64,000 nt of DNA from Marinobacter halophilus (GTDB taxonomy: Bacteria > Pseudomonadota > Gammaproteobacteria > Pseudomonadales > Oleiphilaceae), in assembly GCF_003007685.1 (NCBI RefSeq), contig NZ_PXNN01000011.1, forward strand, positions 372,001 through 436,000. The letters are read 5' to 3'. The notes beneath the pieces are model-generated. The model saw nothing but the letters and a program-made list of their open reading frames with translations, was not told the DNA's origin and searched no databases. Below, piece after piece: positions 36,716 to 46,964 of this stretch (its first letter is position 1; the number at the start of each line of letters is the position of its first letter). Made by a program: the position numbers and the translations under genes.

Positions 36716-38989
36716 TCAGTCCCTCACCACATGGTTGAGCACGCTGCGCAGCTTGAGTGGCTTCACCGGCTTGTTCATTAAAAGATAGCCCAGTTCGCGA
36801 ATATGCTGTTTCAACTCACTGGTGTAGTTCGCCGTGATCATCAACACAGGAGCCGGTTGGCTCCGGCGCCCGTTGATTTCCGCAACCGCATCCACGCCAT
36901 TTTCATCGTTGTCGAGATGGTAATCTGCGAGAATCAGATCAACCGGCGCTTCGGCAATGTCCAGCCGGGCATCAAGATCCGCCACCGAGACAGCCGTCAC
37001 CACCCTACAATCCCATCCCTCCAGCAATGTTTTCATACCCTTGCAAATCGCCTGATCATTATCAATAACCCACACCCGGACCCCGGACAAGTTCCGGTCA
37101 ACTTCCGCGCACAATGAATCGCGCGCCAACGGCGTTTCCGGTTTGAGGTGTCCCAAGGGTACCCGCACACTGAACACCGAACCCTTACCTTCAAGAGAAG
37201 AAACGAACACCTCGTGGCCCAGCATTCGGGAAATCTTGTCTACGATTGCGAGGCCCAGCCCCAGACCTTTATCGGTCGGCGAGCCACTGGGGCGAATACG
37301 CTTGAACTCCTGAAAGATCTCCGTGAGCTTGTCTTCCGGAATGCCAGGGCCGGTGTCCCACACCTGCAAAAGAATATGGTCACCCTGGCGTCGACAACCC
37401 AGCAAGATCCGCCCCTGACCGGTATAGCGAATGGCATTGGTCAGGAAGTTGCGAAGGATTCTGGCCAGAAGCTGGGGGTCAGAATGCACCACCGCCGATG
37501 ACGGAACAAAATCCAGCCGAAGCCCTTCCGCGAGCGCCATCTGCCGGAACTCCCTGGCGATATTGTTGAGCAAGTCTCTCAGATCGAAAGCCATGACATC
37601 CGGCTTGATCACACCGGCGTCGAGTTTGGAGATATCCACCAGTGTCCCCAGCAGATTCTCGACATCGTCAAGAGAAACACTCACGGAACGAACCAGGCTT
37701 TCGGCTTTCGGCCCAAAGCTCTGCTCCTGCAGAGCGCTGGTAAACAGACGGGCGGCATTCAAAGGCTGCAACAAGTCATGACTGACCGCCGCCAGAAATT
37801 TGGTTTTGGAGAGATTCGCCTTCTCCGCCTCAAGCTTGGCCTCCCGCAGCCGGGCCTCAACAGCCGCACGCTCGGCAATTTCTTGGCGCAGTTGATCGTT
37901 TAGCCCGGTGAGTGCCGCGGTTCGCTCGCGTACTCGCCGTTCCAGATTGTCGTAGGCCTGTTCAAGGGCCAGCGCCGTCTTGCGGCGATCAGTAATGTCC
38001 CGGATCAGCACAAAGAAGCCGGTGACAGCACCGGTTTCATCAACATTGGGCACATAAGAACGCAGCATATAGCGTTGCTCACCGCGGCCGCCCTTTTCAT
38101 CAAACTCGAACGTCACGCTGTGACCATCCATGACCTCCAGAACCTGAGGTAACAAACGCTGATAGAATTCCGGGGTGTGCACCTCATCAAGCCGTTTGCC
38201 GAGTGGCGATTCGCCCTGGTGGCCGTACCAGGCCTGATAGACCCGGTTGCAGAACTGAACGGTAAGATCAGCCCCGACATACGCGATCAATGCCGGTACG
38301 TGATCGGTGACCACGCGAATCCAGCGCTCGCTTTCTTCAAGCGCCTTGATGCGTCGGGCCATCTCACTGTTCTTAACATCCGTAATGTCTGAATAGAGCA
38401 CTACCAGACCGCCCTCCCGGGTCGACCTCTCCGTCATCTGTACCCAACGGCCATTGGATAACAGAAAAACCGCGCCTTCGGCTTCCTCATGGCTGTGCTC
38501 CTCCACAATTAATCCGGAGCTTACCGCGAGGGCCTTGACGTCATCGATGGAGGTGCCGGCTCTGGGAACGGGGACACTGGCATGGCGCCAATAACTGCGG
38601 AAACGGCTGTTAGTCTGGATCAGGCGATGGTTGCGATCAAACAGTACGAAGCCATCTGCTATGCTTTCAATGGCATCATTTAACCGCTGGCGTGAGGTTT
38701 CAGCCTCTTGACGAGCCCGAATCAACGCCTTATTGCTGGCCTTGAGCTCTTCCATAGCCTGATTGAGCGCTTCCGTCCGCTCCCGCACCTGTTCGGCCAG
38801 AATCACCGAATGCTCAAACGCAGCGTAAGGTTCTGGTTTGTGGGCCGAGCCGGACTCGACTCTTACGATAAGAGCATCCCGGATGCGCCGGAGGCGCTGA
38901 TTCTCAACCTCCAGTTCAGCAATGCGCTTATCCTTGCTCGTCTCGTCGCAGAGCAACAGACTATCAGGCGCTGAACTCTGGCTGGCCAA
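36716..38989 (-). CDS. nahK: Multi-PAS hybrid histidine kinase, NahK/ErcS'-like
   Basis: 757 residues, no membrane helix. Order: coiled coil (~20-105), PAS (~105-205), PAS (~222-335), coiled coil, HisKA with His404 (AAVSHDLLQPLN), HATPase (DTGPGI, GLGLGLAI) and a receiver domain (~630-750, ILADYHL). The architecture and the adjacent FIST-domain gene match NahK (PA1976), which with NosP controls biofilm and HptB signalling in Pseudomonas aeruginosa. The start overlaps the nosP stop by 26 bp. ErcS' is an older name for this family in the ethanol system. Confidence 0.85.
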   Translation of the reverse strand: MASQSSAPDSLLLCDETSKDKRIAELEVENQRLRRIRDALIVRVESGSAHKPEPYAAFEHSVILAEQVRERTEALNQAMEELKASNKALIRARQEAETSRQRLNDAIESIADGFVLFDRNHRLIQTNSRFRSYWRHASVPVPRAGTSIDDVKALAVSSGLIVEEHSHEEAEGAVFLLSNGRWVQMTERSTREGGLVVLYSDITDVKNSEMARRIKALEESERWIRVVTDHVPALIAYVGADLTVQFCNRVYQAWYGHQGESPLGKRLDEVHTPEFYQRLLPQVLEVMDGHSVTFEFDEKGGRGEQRYMLRSYVPNVDETGAVTGFFVLIRDITDRRKTALALEQAYDNLERRVRERTAALTGLNDQLRQEIAERAAVEARLREAKLEAEKANLSKTKFLAAVSHDLLQPLNAARLFTSALQEQSFGPKAESLVRSVSVSLDDVENLLGTLVDISKLDAGVIKPDVMAFDLRDLLNNIAREFRQMALAEGLRLDFVPSSAVVHSDPQLLARILRNFLTNAIRYTGQGRILLGCRRQGDHILLQVWDTGPGIPEDKLTEIFQEFKRIRPSGSPTDKGLGLGLAIVDKISRMLGHEVFVSSLEGKGSVFSVRVPLGHLKPETPLARDSLCAEVDRNLSGVRVWVIDNDQAICKGMKTLLEGWDCRVVTAVSVADLDARLDIAEAPVDLILADYHLDNDENGVDAVAEINGRRSQPAPVLMITANYTSELKQHIRELGYLLMNKPVKPLKLRSVLNHVVRD

Positions 38990-40115
38990 TCACCACCCCC
39001 GTAAATGTCTGGTTGATGTGCATGCCGTTGAACTGCTCTCCGTATGTGTTAAAGCCGACAACGCGATGCGCCCTTAAAAAGGCCGAGACCTCCTCGACCT
39101 GGCCGGTCACTTCTGCCTCCAGTCGTCGCAGAAAACAGTCGCACCCGATTGTGACCAGGGGCTTCCCGACTACCCGCTCTGATGCCTCAATCTGATTGCG
39201 AACGCTGTCAAGCAAAGAGCCTGGCGTCATGCCCACCATCACAATGCCGGTTTCAACAGCACAGTAGAAGGTCAAGCTCCGGTCCGGATTCACCCGCTGG
39301 ATTGAGCGAATAAAAAAATTACTCCCCACCCGTACCCCCAAGGGCCGCAACGCAAACACTTTGCGATCGAGCTCCTCGATGGGCACGCCAACGGCACGGG
39401 CATAGACTTCCGCCGCCGGCTCGGCATTGAGTTCAAACACCGTGCGGCTTTCTGGGCAAGCGCGAGTAACCACGAGCTTTTCATCCAGAGGCTTCATGTG
39501 ATGAGTCGAAAACACCCGAAAATCCAGAGGCGTGTTCACCAGCATCACGGTGGCGGCACCGCAATGGAATTCGCCGTCATAGTAAACATGGGTATCCGCC
39601 AGCCGTTCATCGTCGCCGGCAGAACCACCGAATTGAGGAATCGTGCCCAAGGCCGCATTCAGCGTGGCGAGCACCAGTTCCTCTCGACTCGACAGGCCAT
39701 CAAGCAGCGTAATTGCAAACGTATTACCTTTGACCGGTGCCAATCGGGCGTCCCGGCAGGTACTCAGCAAACCGTCAATGACGCCCTGGGCGTCCTGCAG
39801 GGTGAAACGATTAAGCTGTCGGATCAGAGCACAATCAATCGCGAAGTACCTGGTATCGAACCCGATCGCACTAATACAGCCTCGGTCGTATCCCTGTTCT
39901 GTAATTTCCCCGGCCGACGTGCACCCATAAACCCGGACACCCGTAAAAATGTCCTTCATGGCAGGACCCAGCCTCGGGAGATCGTACTCCACGGAACAGA
40001 AAAACAGCACGCACCCCAAGTGATCGTGAGAGAGCTGTCTGGCAAGGTCAGCAGCAGCCTGCTCAGGATCGCGAAGACAAGAACTGGCGACGCATATGGC
40101 GGGAAAGGTAGTCAT
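38964..40115 (-). CDS. nosP: FIST-domain sensor, NosP-like
   Basis: 383 residues: FIST N-domain (~30-220, GCTSAGEI, DGLSSREELVL, FGGSAGDD) and FIST C-domain (~225-365). NosP of Pseudomonas aeruginosa binds nitric oxide through haem and inhibits its partner kinase NahK, the gene next door here. The start at 40115 has AGGAAG upstream; ATGs at 40208 and 40235 have none. No signal peptide, so cytoplasmic. Haem binding is inferred from family and context. Confidence 0.83.
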   Translation of the reverse strand: MTTFPAICVASSCLRDPEQAAADLARQLSHDHLGCVLFFCSVEYDLPRLGPAMKDIFTGVRVYGCTSAGEITEQGYDRGCISAIGFDTRYFAIDCALIRQLNRFTLQDAQGVIDGLLSTCRDARLAPVKGNTFAITLLDGLSSREELVLATLNAALGTIPQFGGSAGDDERLADTHVYYDGEFHCGAATVMLVNTPLDFRVFSTHHMKPLDEKLVVTRACPESRTVFELNAEPAAEVYARAVGVPIEELDRKVFALRPLGVRVGSNFFIRSIQRVNPDRSLTFYCAVETGIVMVGMTPGSLLDSVRNQIEASERVVGKPLVTIGCDCFLRRLEAEVTGQVEEVSAFLRAHRVVGFNTYGEQFNGMHINQTFTGVVIGQPEFSA

Positions 40116-40321
40116 TGGCTTCCTGGGTAAATTGCCGGGAATGCGAGAATCTTCTGACGATTTTACGCGTTCCCCACAATCGGCCAATGCGACTTCAGTG
40201 CTTTTCATGGGCGCCCCAAATAGACCGTAAACCATTGATTCAGCACTCCTTCACAGAAGGCGTCACAGTCTGCTGAAGGTTGAACCACAGCAAACCGGCA
40301 CTTTAGTCTCATGCGGTCACT

Positions 40322-40380
40322 GCAAGCACCCCGACATAGACGCAGGTGCTTGCCTAGCCATTAAGAGAGCAAGTGCTCTC
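40322..40380. other. Two inverted repeats downstream of the porin gene
   Basis: GCAAGCACC (40322-40330) pairs exactly with GGTGCTTGC (40345-40353). A second stem, GAGAGC-AAGT-GCTCTC (40365-40380), touches the porin stop codon. Both lie between nosP and the porin. They may end porin transcription, though no T-run is seen. Confidence 0.5.
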
Positions 40381-41497
40381 AGAACATCACAACAGCACCG
40401 AGAGCAAGGGTATTCGCATCAGCGGCTTTAACGCCGGTCGACTTGGTTTCCTGCTCAAACATGTTGTATTCCGCGACCAGCTTGAAATTGCTGTTTACGT
40501 CATGGAAAACGGCAATCGAGGTATTGTCAGTTTCAAAGTTACCCTGGTCGGAGTCGGTTTCACCGTAGGACACAACAAAACGGTTTGCACCCAGCGTGTA
40601 AGAAGCCTGCAGCAGGTAGCCGTCGGCATCTTCCTCTGATGAAAGACCAGTAGGAATGGTGGCTTCGTTTATCAGGATCGGCACATCGCCTTTGGAAGAA
40701 AACCCGGACGCAGTCAATGAAAATCCTGCTACGGACGCTTTCAGGCCATAGCCAACGCCGCGGCTATCGATCTTGGTCGTGGCATTTTCAGAGCTTTGCT
40801 GGCGGCCGTTCACCCAGCCAGTCAGAGCCACACCGCTCAGGTCTGCACTGTAGCTAACTTCCGTTTCAAAGCGCGGTGCGGACTGCTCGGACTGAGATCC
40901 AGGTGTGGTGTTAGCAGGTTCAAAAATACCCGCGGCAACGTTCAGGCCACCCATATCCGGTGAGCGATAGGTGATCTGTGCTGAAGGATTCGGGTAAGGG
41001 TAGCCGGTCCGGATATTACCGAAAGACACGCCTGTAGAGGAGGCTCCCGGAGAACCGAAGCCCATCAGAATTTCATCCAGGAAAATATTGGAGCGGCCGT
41101 ACAAACCAAAATCCTTACCAATCAAAACCTGACCAAAGCTGCCATCGACGGTCGCATAGAGCTGACGCACATCAATTGCGGTGTCAGTCGGTGATTCAAT
41201 ACTGTCATTGATGGTGCTCCAGAACGACGAACGGCCACCCAGTGTCAGGTCGCCAATTTCTTTGCTGAAGTTAAATCCGATGGTGTTGGGTAGAAAGCCC
41301 ATTTTGACGTCCGAATTACGAACATCACGGGCCTTGTCATTGCGGTTGACATAAAACGCGTTGAAATAGCCATCTACAGAAAAGCTGGTTCCATCTTCGT
41401 TGTAGAGCTCGATGGCCGCATGGGCGCCAGCACTGGCACCCATGATTGCCATCATGGCGATCGCCAACCCTGACTTTCTGAAGTTGTTGTTTTTCAT
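40379..41497 (-). CDS. Outer-membrane general porin
   Basis: 372 residues with signal peptide (1-27, cut after AHA) and a predicted 16-strand beta-barrel of the Gram-negative porin family: alternating amphipathic strands, and a C-terminal Phe (GAVVMF) for BAM recognition. The substrate is unknown. It may admit alcohols or other small solutes, given its place beside the alcohol region, but this is speculative. It is monocistronic. Confidence 0.85.
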   Translation of the reverse strand: MKNNNFRKSGLAIAMMAIMGASAGAHAAIELYNEDGTSFSVDGYFNAFYVNRNDKARDVRNSDVKMGFLPNTIGFNFSKEIGDLTLGGRSSFWSTINDSIESPTDTAIDVRQLYATVDGSFGQVLIGKDFGLYGRSNIFLDEILMGFGSPGASSTGVSFGNIRTGYPYPNPSAQITYRSPDMGGLNVAAGIFEPANTTPGSQSEQSAPRFETEVSYSADLSGVALTGWVNGRQQSSENATTKIDSRGVGYGLKASVAGFSLTASGFSSKGDVPILINEATIPTGLSSEEDADGYLLQASYTLGANRFVVSYGETDSDQGNFETDNTSIAVFHDVNSNFKLVAEYNMFEQETKSTGVKAADANTLALGAVVMF

Positions 41498-41672
41498 ACA
41501 TCCCCCGGTTGTTTTTAGAAATCTGGGATCGGAGGGCCAGGTTATCCGACCGCTCCAGGCGAGGTTTGGCGCCTGTATTCCATGGTCGATGAAGCCGCAG
41601 CGGGGGGGAATGCGTCTAGGGAGCAGGTTTTCTGCTCATTTGGGAGGCATCTTAAATGAAACTTTGGGAGTA

Positions 41673-43046
41673 CTACCTGTCCGGAAACTGCTCCAGTTCC
41701 AACAGGCAATCGTCGAGAAAATCCTGGGGGTTCGCCAGGATAGCTTCATCAGCCACCACACCAAACTGTACCTGGCCGGCGTAGCTGACGATGCTGACAC
41801 CCAGGCCGATATCGCCGGCCTGGGGCACCCAGAACATTTGTTCGGTAATCGCGCAGCCAGCCAGGTAGCGCGTTTCTGCCGTGCCTGGCACGTTAGAAAC
41901 CACGGCAGAGGCCTTGCGGAAAAACAGGTCAGCCAAGGGCCGGCGCCCGACCTCGGGCAGCAGGGAGGCGCAGGCGGTCAGCCCCCAGGCAATGCCGGGC
42001 TGCCAGCTTTTCTTGAGCTGGCGGGTTTCATGTTTGATGCGGAACAGGCGCTCAAGTGCACTTTCGCCATCCACCGGCAGCGGCACAAACACGGTGCCGA
42101 AGCAATTGCCAGGCTCGTCCTGATCGGGCGCCATCCCCTCCGGCATCCGGGACCGGATATCCACCGGCACCGCCGCATGCATCACCGCATCGTCCAGTTG
42201 TTCCGGCGTCATGCCCAGGCGCGGGCGAATGGCGGCCGCCACGCAGGCCAGCAACACATCGTTAATGGTCGTGTTGGTGGTGCTCGCAATGGCACGAAAC
42301 CGGTCAAGCGGGACCGGGATCGACCAGCGACAACGCCGCCTGCCCAAGAGCGGACGCTTCAGGTCTGAATGCGTATCTTCCTGAGTTACCAGAAACTCGC
42401 TCAGTTCATGCACCAGACGGGCGCCACTCTGCACTGCCCGTTCCGCAAAACCAGGCCCTGCCGATGACGCCGCCCCCTGATTCGCAGGGGTGGCCTGAGA
42501 GGCCACCGAGCCAAGCCACTGCTGCGCCGACTCCACCCAGCGCCCAAGGCGCGGCAATTCCGGTGCGCCATAGACCGCTGGATACTGCCTCGGCGACGCC
42601 GGGCAAAGCCTCGCGAAAATGCCCAATAACGACAAACCATCGGCATAACAATGGTGCAGCCGCAACAACACCGCCGCGCCACCCTCGGCATTCGGCGCCA
42701 GCCAGAATTTCCAGGCTGGACGATACAGCGGCAAGGGTTCGTTCAGCCGGTCAGACACCCAATCCTGCAACTGCGCCTGATCAAAGCGATCGATAACAAC
42801 ATCCAGGTGGTGAGCAACCGAGAAGGTAGGGTCTTTTTGCCAGTACCAGGCCGGCGCTTTCCACACCGGCCGGCACAGAAAACGCTCCCAGGCGACCCAG
42901 TACACGCTCAGGAATTCCCGCAAGCGGCCCGCTGTCAGCCCATCAACCCGAAGCATGATGGTGATGGTCATGGGATTTTCCGGCCGCTCCAAAGCCAGCC
43001 AGGCCGAATCCGAAGGCAGCATGAGATGCGATTGCTCTTGGTTCAA
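41673..43046 (-). CDS. Wax ester synthase / diacylglycerol acyltransferase family protein
   Basis: 457 residues of the WS/DGAT family. The active-site motif HHxxxDG is intact as HHCYADG (His131, His132, Asp136), and the C-terminal motifs NDVLLA and SNVPGTAE are present. Enzymes of this family esterify acyl-CoA with fatty alcohols or diacylglycerol to make storage lipid, and Marinobacter species commonly carry several paralogues. The substrate of this copy cannot be told. It lies divergent from an alpha/beta hydrolase. Confidence 0.88.
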   Translation of the reverse strand: MNQEQSHLMLPSDSAWLALERPENPMTITIMLRVDGLTAGRLREFLSVYWVAWERFLCRPVWKAPAWYWQKDPTFSVAHHLDVVIDRFDQAQLQDWVSDRLNEPLPLYRPAWKFWLAPNAEGGAAVLLRLHHCYADGLSLLGIFARLCPASPRQYPAVYGAPELPRLGRWVESAQQWLGSVASQATPANQGAASSAGPGFAERAVQSGARLVHELSEFLVTQEDTHSDLKRPLLGRRRCRWSIPVPLDRFRAIASTTNTTINDVLLACVAAAIRPRLGMTPEQLDDAVMHAAVPVDIRSRMPEGMAPDQDEPGNCFGTVFVPLPVDGESALERLFRIKHETRQLKKSWQPGIAWGLTACASLLPEVGRRPLADLFFRKASAVVSNVPGTAETRYLAGCAITEQMFWVPQAGDIGLGVSIVSYAGQVQFGVVADEAILANPQDFLDDCLLELEQFPDR

Positions 43047-43364
43047 ACCTGTCGTTCCCCGGTCAGTAAACTGATAAAAGCCAATCGGGCATTGTGCCAG
43101 AGTCGGGGTAGCGGCTCCATAAACCTTACGCTCCGCTCAGAGTTACAAAAAATTACCCGCAGGTAACCCTTCGGTCCTATACTGGTTATATGTCTTAATG
43201 CAATGGTTATTAGACAAGCCGCAATCGAAAGCAATTGGCTACAGATTCCCGGAACTTGGGCAGTGGCGCCACTATCTCGCTTCTGAAAACGCGGTACAAA
43301 TAACAAATCGGCACAATCACAATTAAAAAAAATCAACCATTGCGATGCCGGGGGGAGATGAATC
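43047..43364. other. Divergent promoter region between acyltransferase and hydrolase genes
   Basis: 318 bp without a supported gene. An A/T-rich segment and a GGGGGAG ribosome site precede the ATG at 43365. I see no recognisable operator. A 107-codon antisense frame here has no family features. Confidence 0.6.
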
Positions 43365-44288
43365 ATGAAAGCCAGTCATGTCCGTAAATTGATTAAGCCC
43401 ATCGAGAACGCCTACTCTGAAATGTTCTCCGGGCGGGTATACCGTGTCGGCAAGGGCGCAGTCTCCGTGCGCAATCACAGCGGAACCGCTGAACATACTG
43501 TGGTCGGCGTGCATGGCTTTCTGGAAAATCACTGTTATTTCACTCAGGCCTACGACGGCCCCACCACGGAATTGATTCTGCTAACTTGCAGTAACTACCA
43601 TATACCGGTTAATGGTGTGACACCCGACAATCCTGACTGGGAAGTGCCGATCAAGCACCTGGAAGGTACCATTGAATATGATGCCTGCATTCTTAACCAG
43701 GCTCTGCAGAACCTCCCGACCACCCGAAACGTGCGCATTCATGGCCATTCACGGGGCGGCGCCGTCATCCTGGAAGCCATGCGCCAGTGGCCAGAACTCT
43801 ATGAAGATACGGAAATCGTACTGGAGGCGCCGGTACTGCCCCAGGGTAAGTTGCATGCCCTGGTGACGACACTGCTGGAGCCGGTCAGCCACGGCATGTG
43901 GCCCTGGCTGATCCGCCTGATCAACAGTGCGCCCCAGTCCGCTTATGGCCAGACTTTTTTTGGCAAGATGAACCCACGGAAACGGCAATTGCTGGGCAAG
44001 CTGTTTTTTGCCACCAAAGATCATCTGACCATCGTCCGTAACATCGAAAATATCATGGAGTGGATGGTGCGAACCGACAGTTCCGTCTACCAGCATGTCT
44101 GCCACGGCACCTTCCTGATTCCTGCCACCGACCGGATTCTGGATCGCACTGCGATGCTGGCCAGCGCCCGCACCAGTCCCACCACCATGCGCATTGTTGA
44201 AACCGATGCCCCCAGCCACTTCATTACCCTCGACAGCAAAGAATGGCTGCCTGGTCTGGAGACATTGCCAGCAACGGCCCACGGCTAA
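43365..44288 (+). CDS. Alpha/beta-hydrolase family protein
   Basis: 307 residues. Oxyanion motif VHGFLEN (~49-55) and nucleophile elbow GHSRGG (Ser129). A late Asp and His (Asp in PATDR near 260, His in APSHFI near 290) complete the triad. No signal peptide. It may be an esterase or lipase acting on stored lipids, given the divergent WS/DGAT gene, but the substrate is unproven. Confidence 0.75.
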   Translation: MKASHVRKLIKPIENAYSEMFSGRVYRVGKGAVSVRNHSGTAEHTVVGVHGFLENHCYFTQAYDGPTTELILLTCSNYHIPVNGVTPDNPDWEVPIKHLEGTIEYDACILNQALQNLPTTRNVRIHGHSRGGAVILEAMRQWPELYEDTEIVLEAPVLPQGKLHALVTTLLEPVSHGMWPWLIRLINSAPQSAYGQTFFGKMNPRKRQLLGKLFFATKDHLTIVRNIENIMEWMVRTDSSVYQHVCHGTFLIPATDRILDRTAMLASARTSPTTMRIVETDAPSHFITLDSKEWLPGLETLPATAHG

Positions 44289-44389
44289 CGTCGGATGACA
44301 GAAGGATAGATGCAGTACCTGCTCCGCTTCGTTAAACTGAACGCTTTTTCACGGCAACGCCTCAGTTACCCCGGTTTTGGAGCCCCTGC

Positions 44390-45139
44390 ATGTATCGTGA
44401 GCGTCTGGTCACAACGGAAGTGAATTCGGAGAACGCCCACCGGCTCAAACGCCTGCTGCTGGAATACCACGATTTCCGACAGCTTAAATCGGCTCATCCC
44501 TTGCTCGACGACACTCGCAACATTGCCGACTGGCAGGCCAAGCGCCTGAAATCTACCCATCAGGATCTTTATCTGCACCCGGGTTACCACACCGGTCTGG
44601 AATTTCTGCTCACCGATTTGTACGCCCCGGCCGGCATGACCCGCCGGGACGACAACATCGACCGGGTTTTCCCAAAGATGGTGAAGTGGTTGCCTGACCA
44701 CCTGCTGAACACCTTTGCCGGCCTGGTGGAATTGAACCTGATTACCCAGAGCCTGGACCTGGAGCTGGCCGAGTGGTTTGGCGACCGGAGCATTAACACC
44801 CGTCAGCTCAGTGGTGAGATTTACTGTGAGGCTTATCGTGCCAGCCGCCAGCTACCGGTTCGGGAGCGACAACTGCAGCTGGTCGCAGACACCGGCCAAC
44901 AGCTCGACCGTTACGTACGCAACCGCACCCTGGGCTGGCTGTTATCGATCACTCGGGGGCCCGCTGACATGGCCGAACTGGGCGATCTGCACAGTTTTTT
45001 GCACCGGGGCTACAGCGCGTTTCGTAACATGGACAAAGTAGACCAGCTGATCGTCCGGCTGATTGGCCGGGAACAACAAGTAATGCGCAACATACTGGCA
45101 AGCCACCCGGAGCCGTTTTCATTACCGGGCGACCTGTAG
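44390..45139 (+). CDS. FFLEELY-motif conserved protein
   Basis: 249 residues, soluble and largely helical. It resembles the conserved hypothetical family named after a FFLEELY motif, here LEFLLTDLYAP (~65-75), a relaxed version. There is no catalytic signature. It lies 101 bp downstream of the hydrolase and ends near the convergent PHA-system gene. Function unknown. Confidence 0.65.
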   Translation: MYRERLVTTEVNSENAHRLKRLLLEYHDFRQLKSAHPLLDDTRNIADWQAKRLKSTHQDLYLHPGYHTGLEFLLTDLYAPAGMTRRDDNIDRVFPKMVKWLPDHLLNTFAGLVELNLITQSLDLELAEWFGDRSINTRQLSGEIYCEAYRASRQLPVRERQLQLVADTGQQLDRYVRNRTLGWLLSITRGPADMAELGDLHSFLHRGYSAFRNMDKVDQLIVRLIGREQQVMRNILASHPEPFSLPGDL

Positions 45140-45145
45140 CCCGCT

Positions 45146-45424
45146 TCAGACCTTGATAATCTGGTCCAGCTGGGACTGAATTTCCTGCTCGATGCGTGAT
45201 TTGAACGGGCGCAACATCAGCCCCAGTTCTAAACGAATGTGCAGATCGTTCTCAGCAATATCCAGCTGTCCTTTCACGCCACTGCGCTTGAACTTGAGCA
45301 GGTCGCCCTCCCATTGATAGTTGACGTCGAACTGTTCCGACAGATCTTTGGCCAGAGTCTCCGCCGCTTCGCGAGCGTGCACTTTGTCCATAGAATGAGC
45401 GCGGTGAATATCAATGACTGACAT
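45146..45424 (-). CDS. Polyhydroxyalkanoic acid system family protein
   Basis: 92 residues matching the small PHA-associated family (MSVIDIHRAH start, then EAAETLAKDLSEQF and a C-terminal LRPFKSRIEQEI). The family is linked to granule regions in some bacteria, but many members occur without PHA genes, as here. The start at 45424 is preferred over 45493 because the upstream extension is not family-like. Confidence 0.7.
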   Translation of the reverse strand: MSVIDIHRAHSMDKVHAREAAETLAKDLSEQFDVNYQWEGDLLKFKRSGVKGQLDIAENDLHIRLELGLMLRPFKSRIEQEIQSQLDQIIKV

Positions 45425-45540
45425 GGGTCGTTTTTCTCGATGATTTGGAAACGTATTTACAGTGTAAGTCGGCAATAAACTTGTAGCCAACACCTCAGCG
45501 GTTAGAATACGGAATTCAGATTCTGACAGGACTATCTCTC

Positions 45541-46323
45541 ATGAGCGAGCAGCAAACGCCCGGCGCACCCGGCAACGGCCAGGACGACGTGACCCACTTT
45601 GGCTTTCGCAACGTGCCGAAAAACCAGAAAGCCAGCCAGGTCGCCGAAGTTTTTCACAGTGTCGCCGGCAAATACGACCTCATGAATGACCTGATGTCGA
45701 TGGGCGTCCATCGTCTTTGGAAGCGCTTTACGATTGAGTTGAGCGGTGTTCGCCCCGGGCATCAGGTGCTGGACATTGCCGGTGGCACCGGCGATCTGAC
45801 CATGAAGTTCTCCGACCTGGTCGGGCCTTCCGGCAAAGTGGTGCTAGCCGACATCAACGCCTCCATGCTGCAGGTCGGGCGCAGCCGCCTGACCGACCGG
45901 GGATACGCCGGCAACATCGAGTACGTACAGGCGGATGCCGAACACCTGCCGTTTCCGGACAACAGCTTTAACGCGGTATCCATTGCCTTCGGCCTGCGCA
46001 ACGTCACCGACAAGGATCAAGCGCTGCGGGACATGACCCGTACTCTGAAGCCCGGCGGCAAACTGATGGTGCTGGAATTTTCCAAACCCACCAATCCACT
46101 GCTGAGCAAGGCCTACGACACCTACTCATTCAGTGCGCTGCCGCTGATGGGCCAGCTGATCGCCGGTGACAGCGAAAGCTATAAGTACCTGGCCGAATCC
46201 ATCCGCATGCACCCGGATCAGGACACCCTGAAGGGCATGATGGAACAGGCCGGCCTGGTGAACTGCAAGTACTACAACATGACCGGCGGCATCGTCGCCC
46301 TGCATGTCGGGATCAAGCCCTGA
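45541..46323 (+). CDS. ubiE: Ubiquinone/menaquinone C-methyltransferase
   Basis: 260 residues. SAM-binding motif [11 protein letters not shown], and family signatures [26 protein letters not shown] and [13 protein letters not shown]. It methylates the ring carbon of the ubiquinone intermediate. It is the first gene of ubiE-ubiJ-ubiB, with 1-bp and 4-bp junctions. Length matches the family. Confidence 0.97.
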   Translation: MSEQQTPGAPGNGQDDVTHFGFRNVPKNQKASQVAEVFHSVAGKYDLMNDLMSMGVHRLWKRFTIELSGVRPGHQVLDIAGGTGDLTMKFSDLVGPSGKVVLADINASMLQVGRSRLTDRGYAGNIEYVQADAEHLPFPDNSFNAVSIAFGLRNVTDKDQALRDMTRTLKPGGKLMVLEFSKPTNPLLSKAYDTYSFSALPLMGQLIAGDSESYKYLAESIRMHPDQDTLKGMMEQAGLVNCKYYNMTGGIVALHVGIKP

Positions 46324-46964
46324 TGTTTCCCGGCCCGACCCTGTCGTCCGCCGCCAGCGCCATTGTTGAAGTGGCCCTGAACCGAGCGCTGGAGCTGGAC
46401 ACCGCAGGCCGCCAGGCGCTGCTGACGGCGCTGGTAGGGCCCGTACAGTTTAACATTTCCGCGCCGCTCCCGATGGCCTGGACGCTGGACCGTGTTGGCG
46501 ACCGGGTTCAAGTGCGCAGCCAACCAACCGAGGAACCGGCTCTGGCCATTACCGGCCGGCCGATGGCCTTTGCCGCACTCGCGCTGGGCGATGACCGGGT
46601 GTTTGCCGACGAGCGGTTAAGCGTGGCAGGTAACACCGCCCTGGCGCACCAGTTGCAGCGAGCTCTGAACCAGCTGGAACCGGACTGGGAAGCGGCCATG
46701 GCCCGCCATCTGGGCGACCTGCCGGCGCATTTTCTCGGTAACGGTATTCGCAGTGCCGTGCAGTGGAGCCGGCAAGCCGCCGGCACCATGAGCAGCAACC
46801 TGGAAGAATACATCCACGAAGAGAGCCATGCCTTGCCCGGGCGCCGTGAACTGGAAGCTACCTTTCAGGATATCGACGCGTTGAGTCTGCGCACAGAACG
46901 TCTCGAAGCACGCTTGAACCAACTGGACAACACCGGCCGCACTAACGATACGGAGAACCTGTGA
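46323..46964 (+). CDS. ubiJ: Ubiquinone biosynthesis accessory factor UbiJ
   Basis: 213 residues with an N-terminal SCP2 lipid-binding domain (~15-115) and a C-terminal coiled coil ([22 protein letters not shown]). UbiJ forms part of the soluble ubiquinone metabolon. The start shares one base with the ubiE stop, and its stop overlaps the ubiB GTG start. Confidence 0.9.
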   Translation: MFPGPTLSSAASAIVEVALNRALELDTAGRQALLTALVGPVQFNISAPLPMAWTLDRVGDRVQVRSQPTEEPALAITGRPMAFAALALGDDRVFADERLSVAGNTALAHQLQRALNQLEPDWEAAMARHLGDLPAHFLGNGIRSAVQWSRQAAGTMSSNLEEYIHEESHALPGRRELEATFQDIDALSLRTERLEARLNQLDNTGRTNDTENL

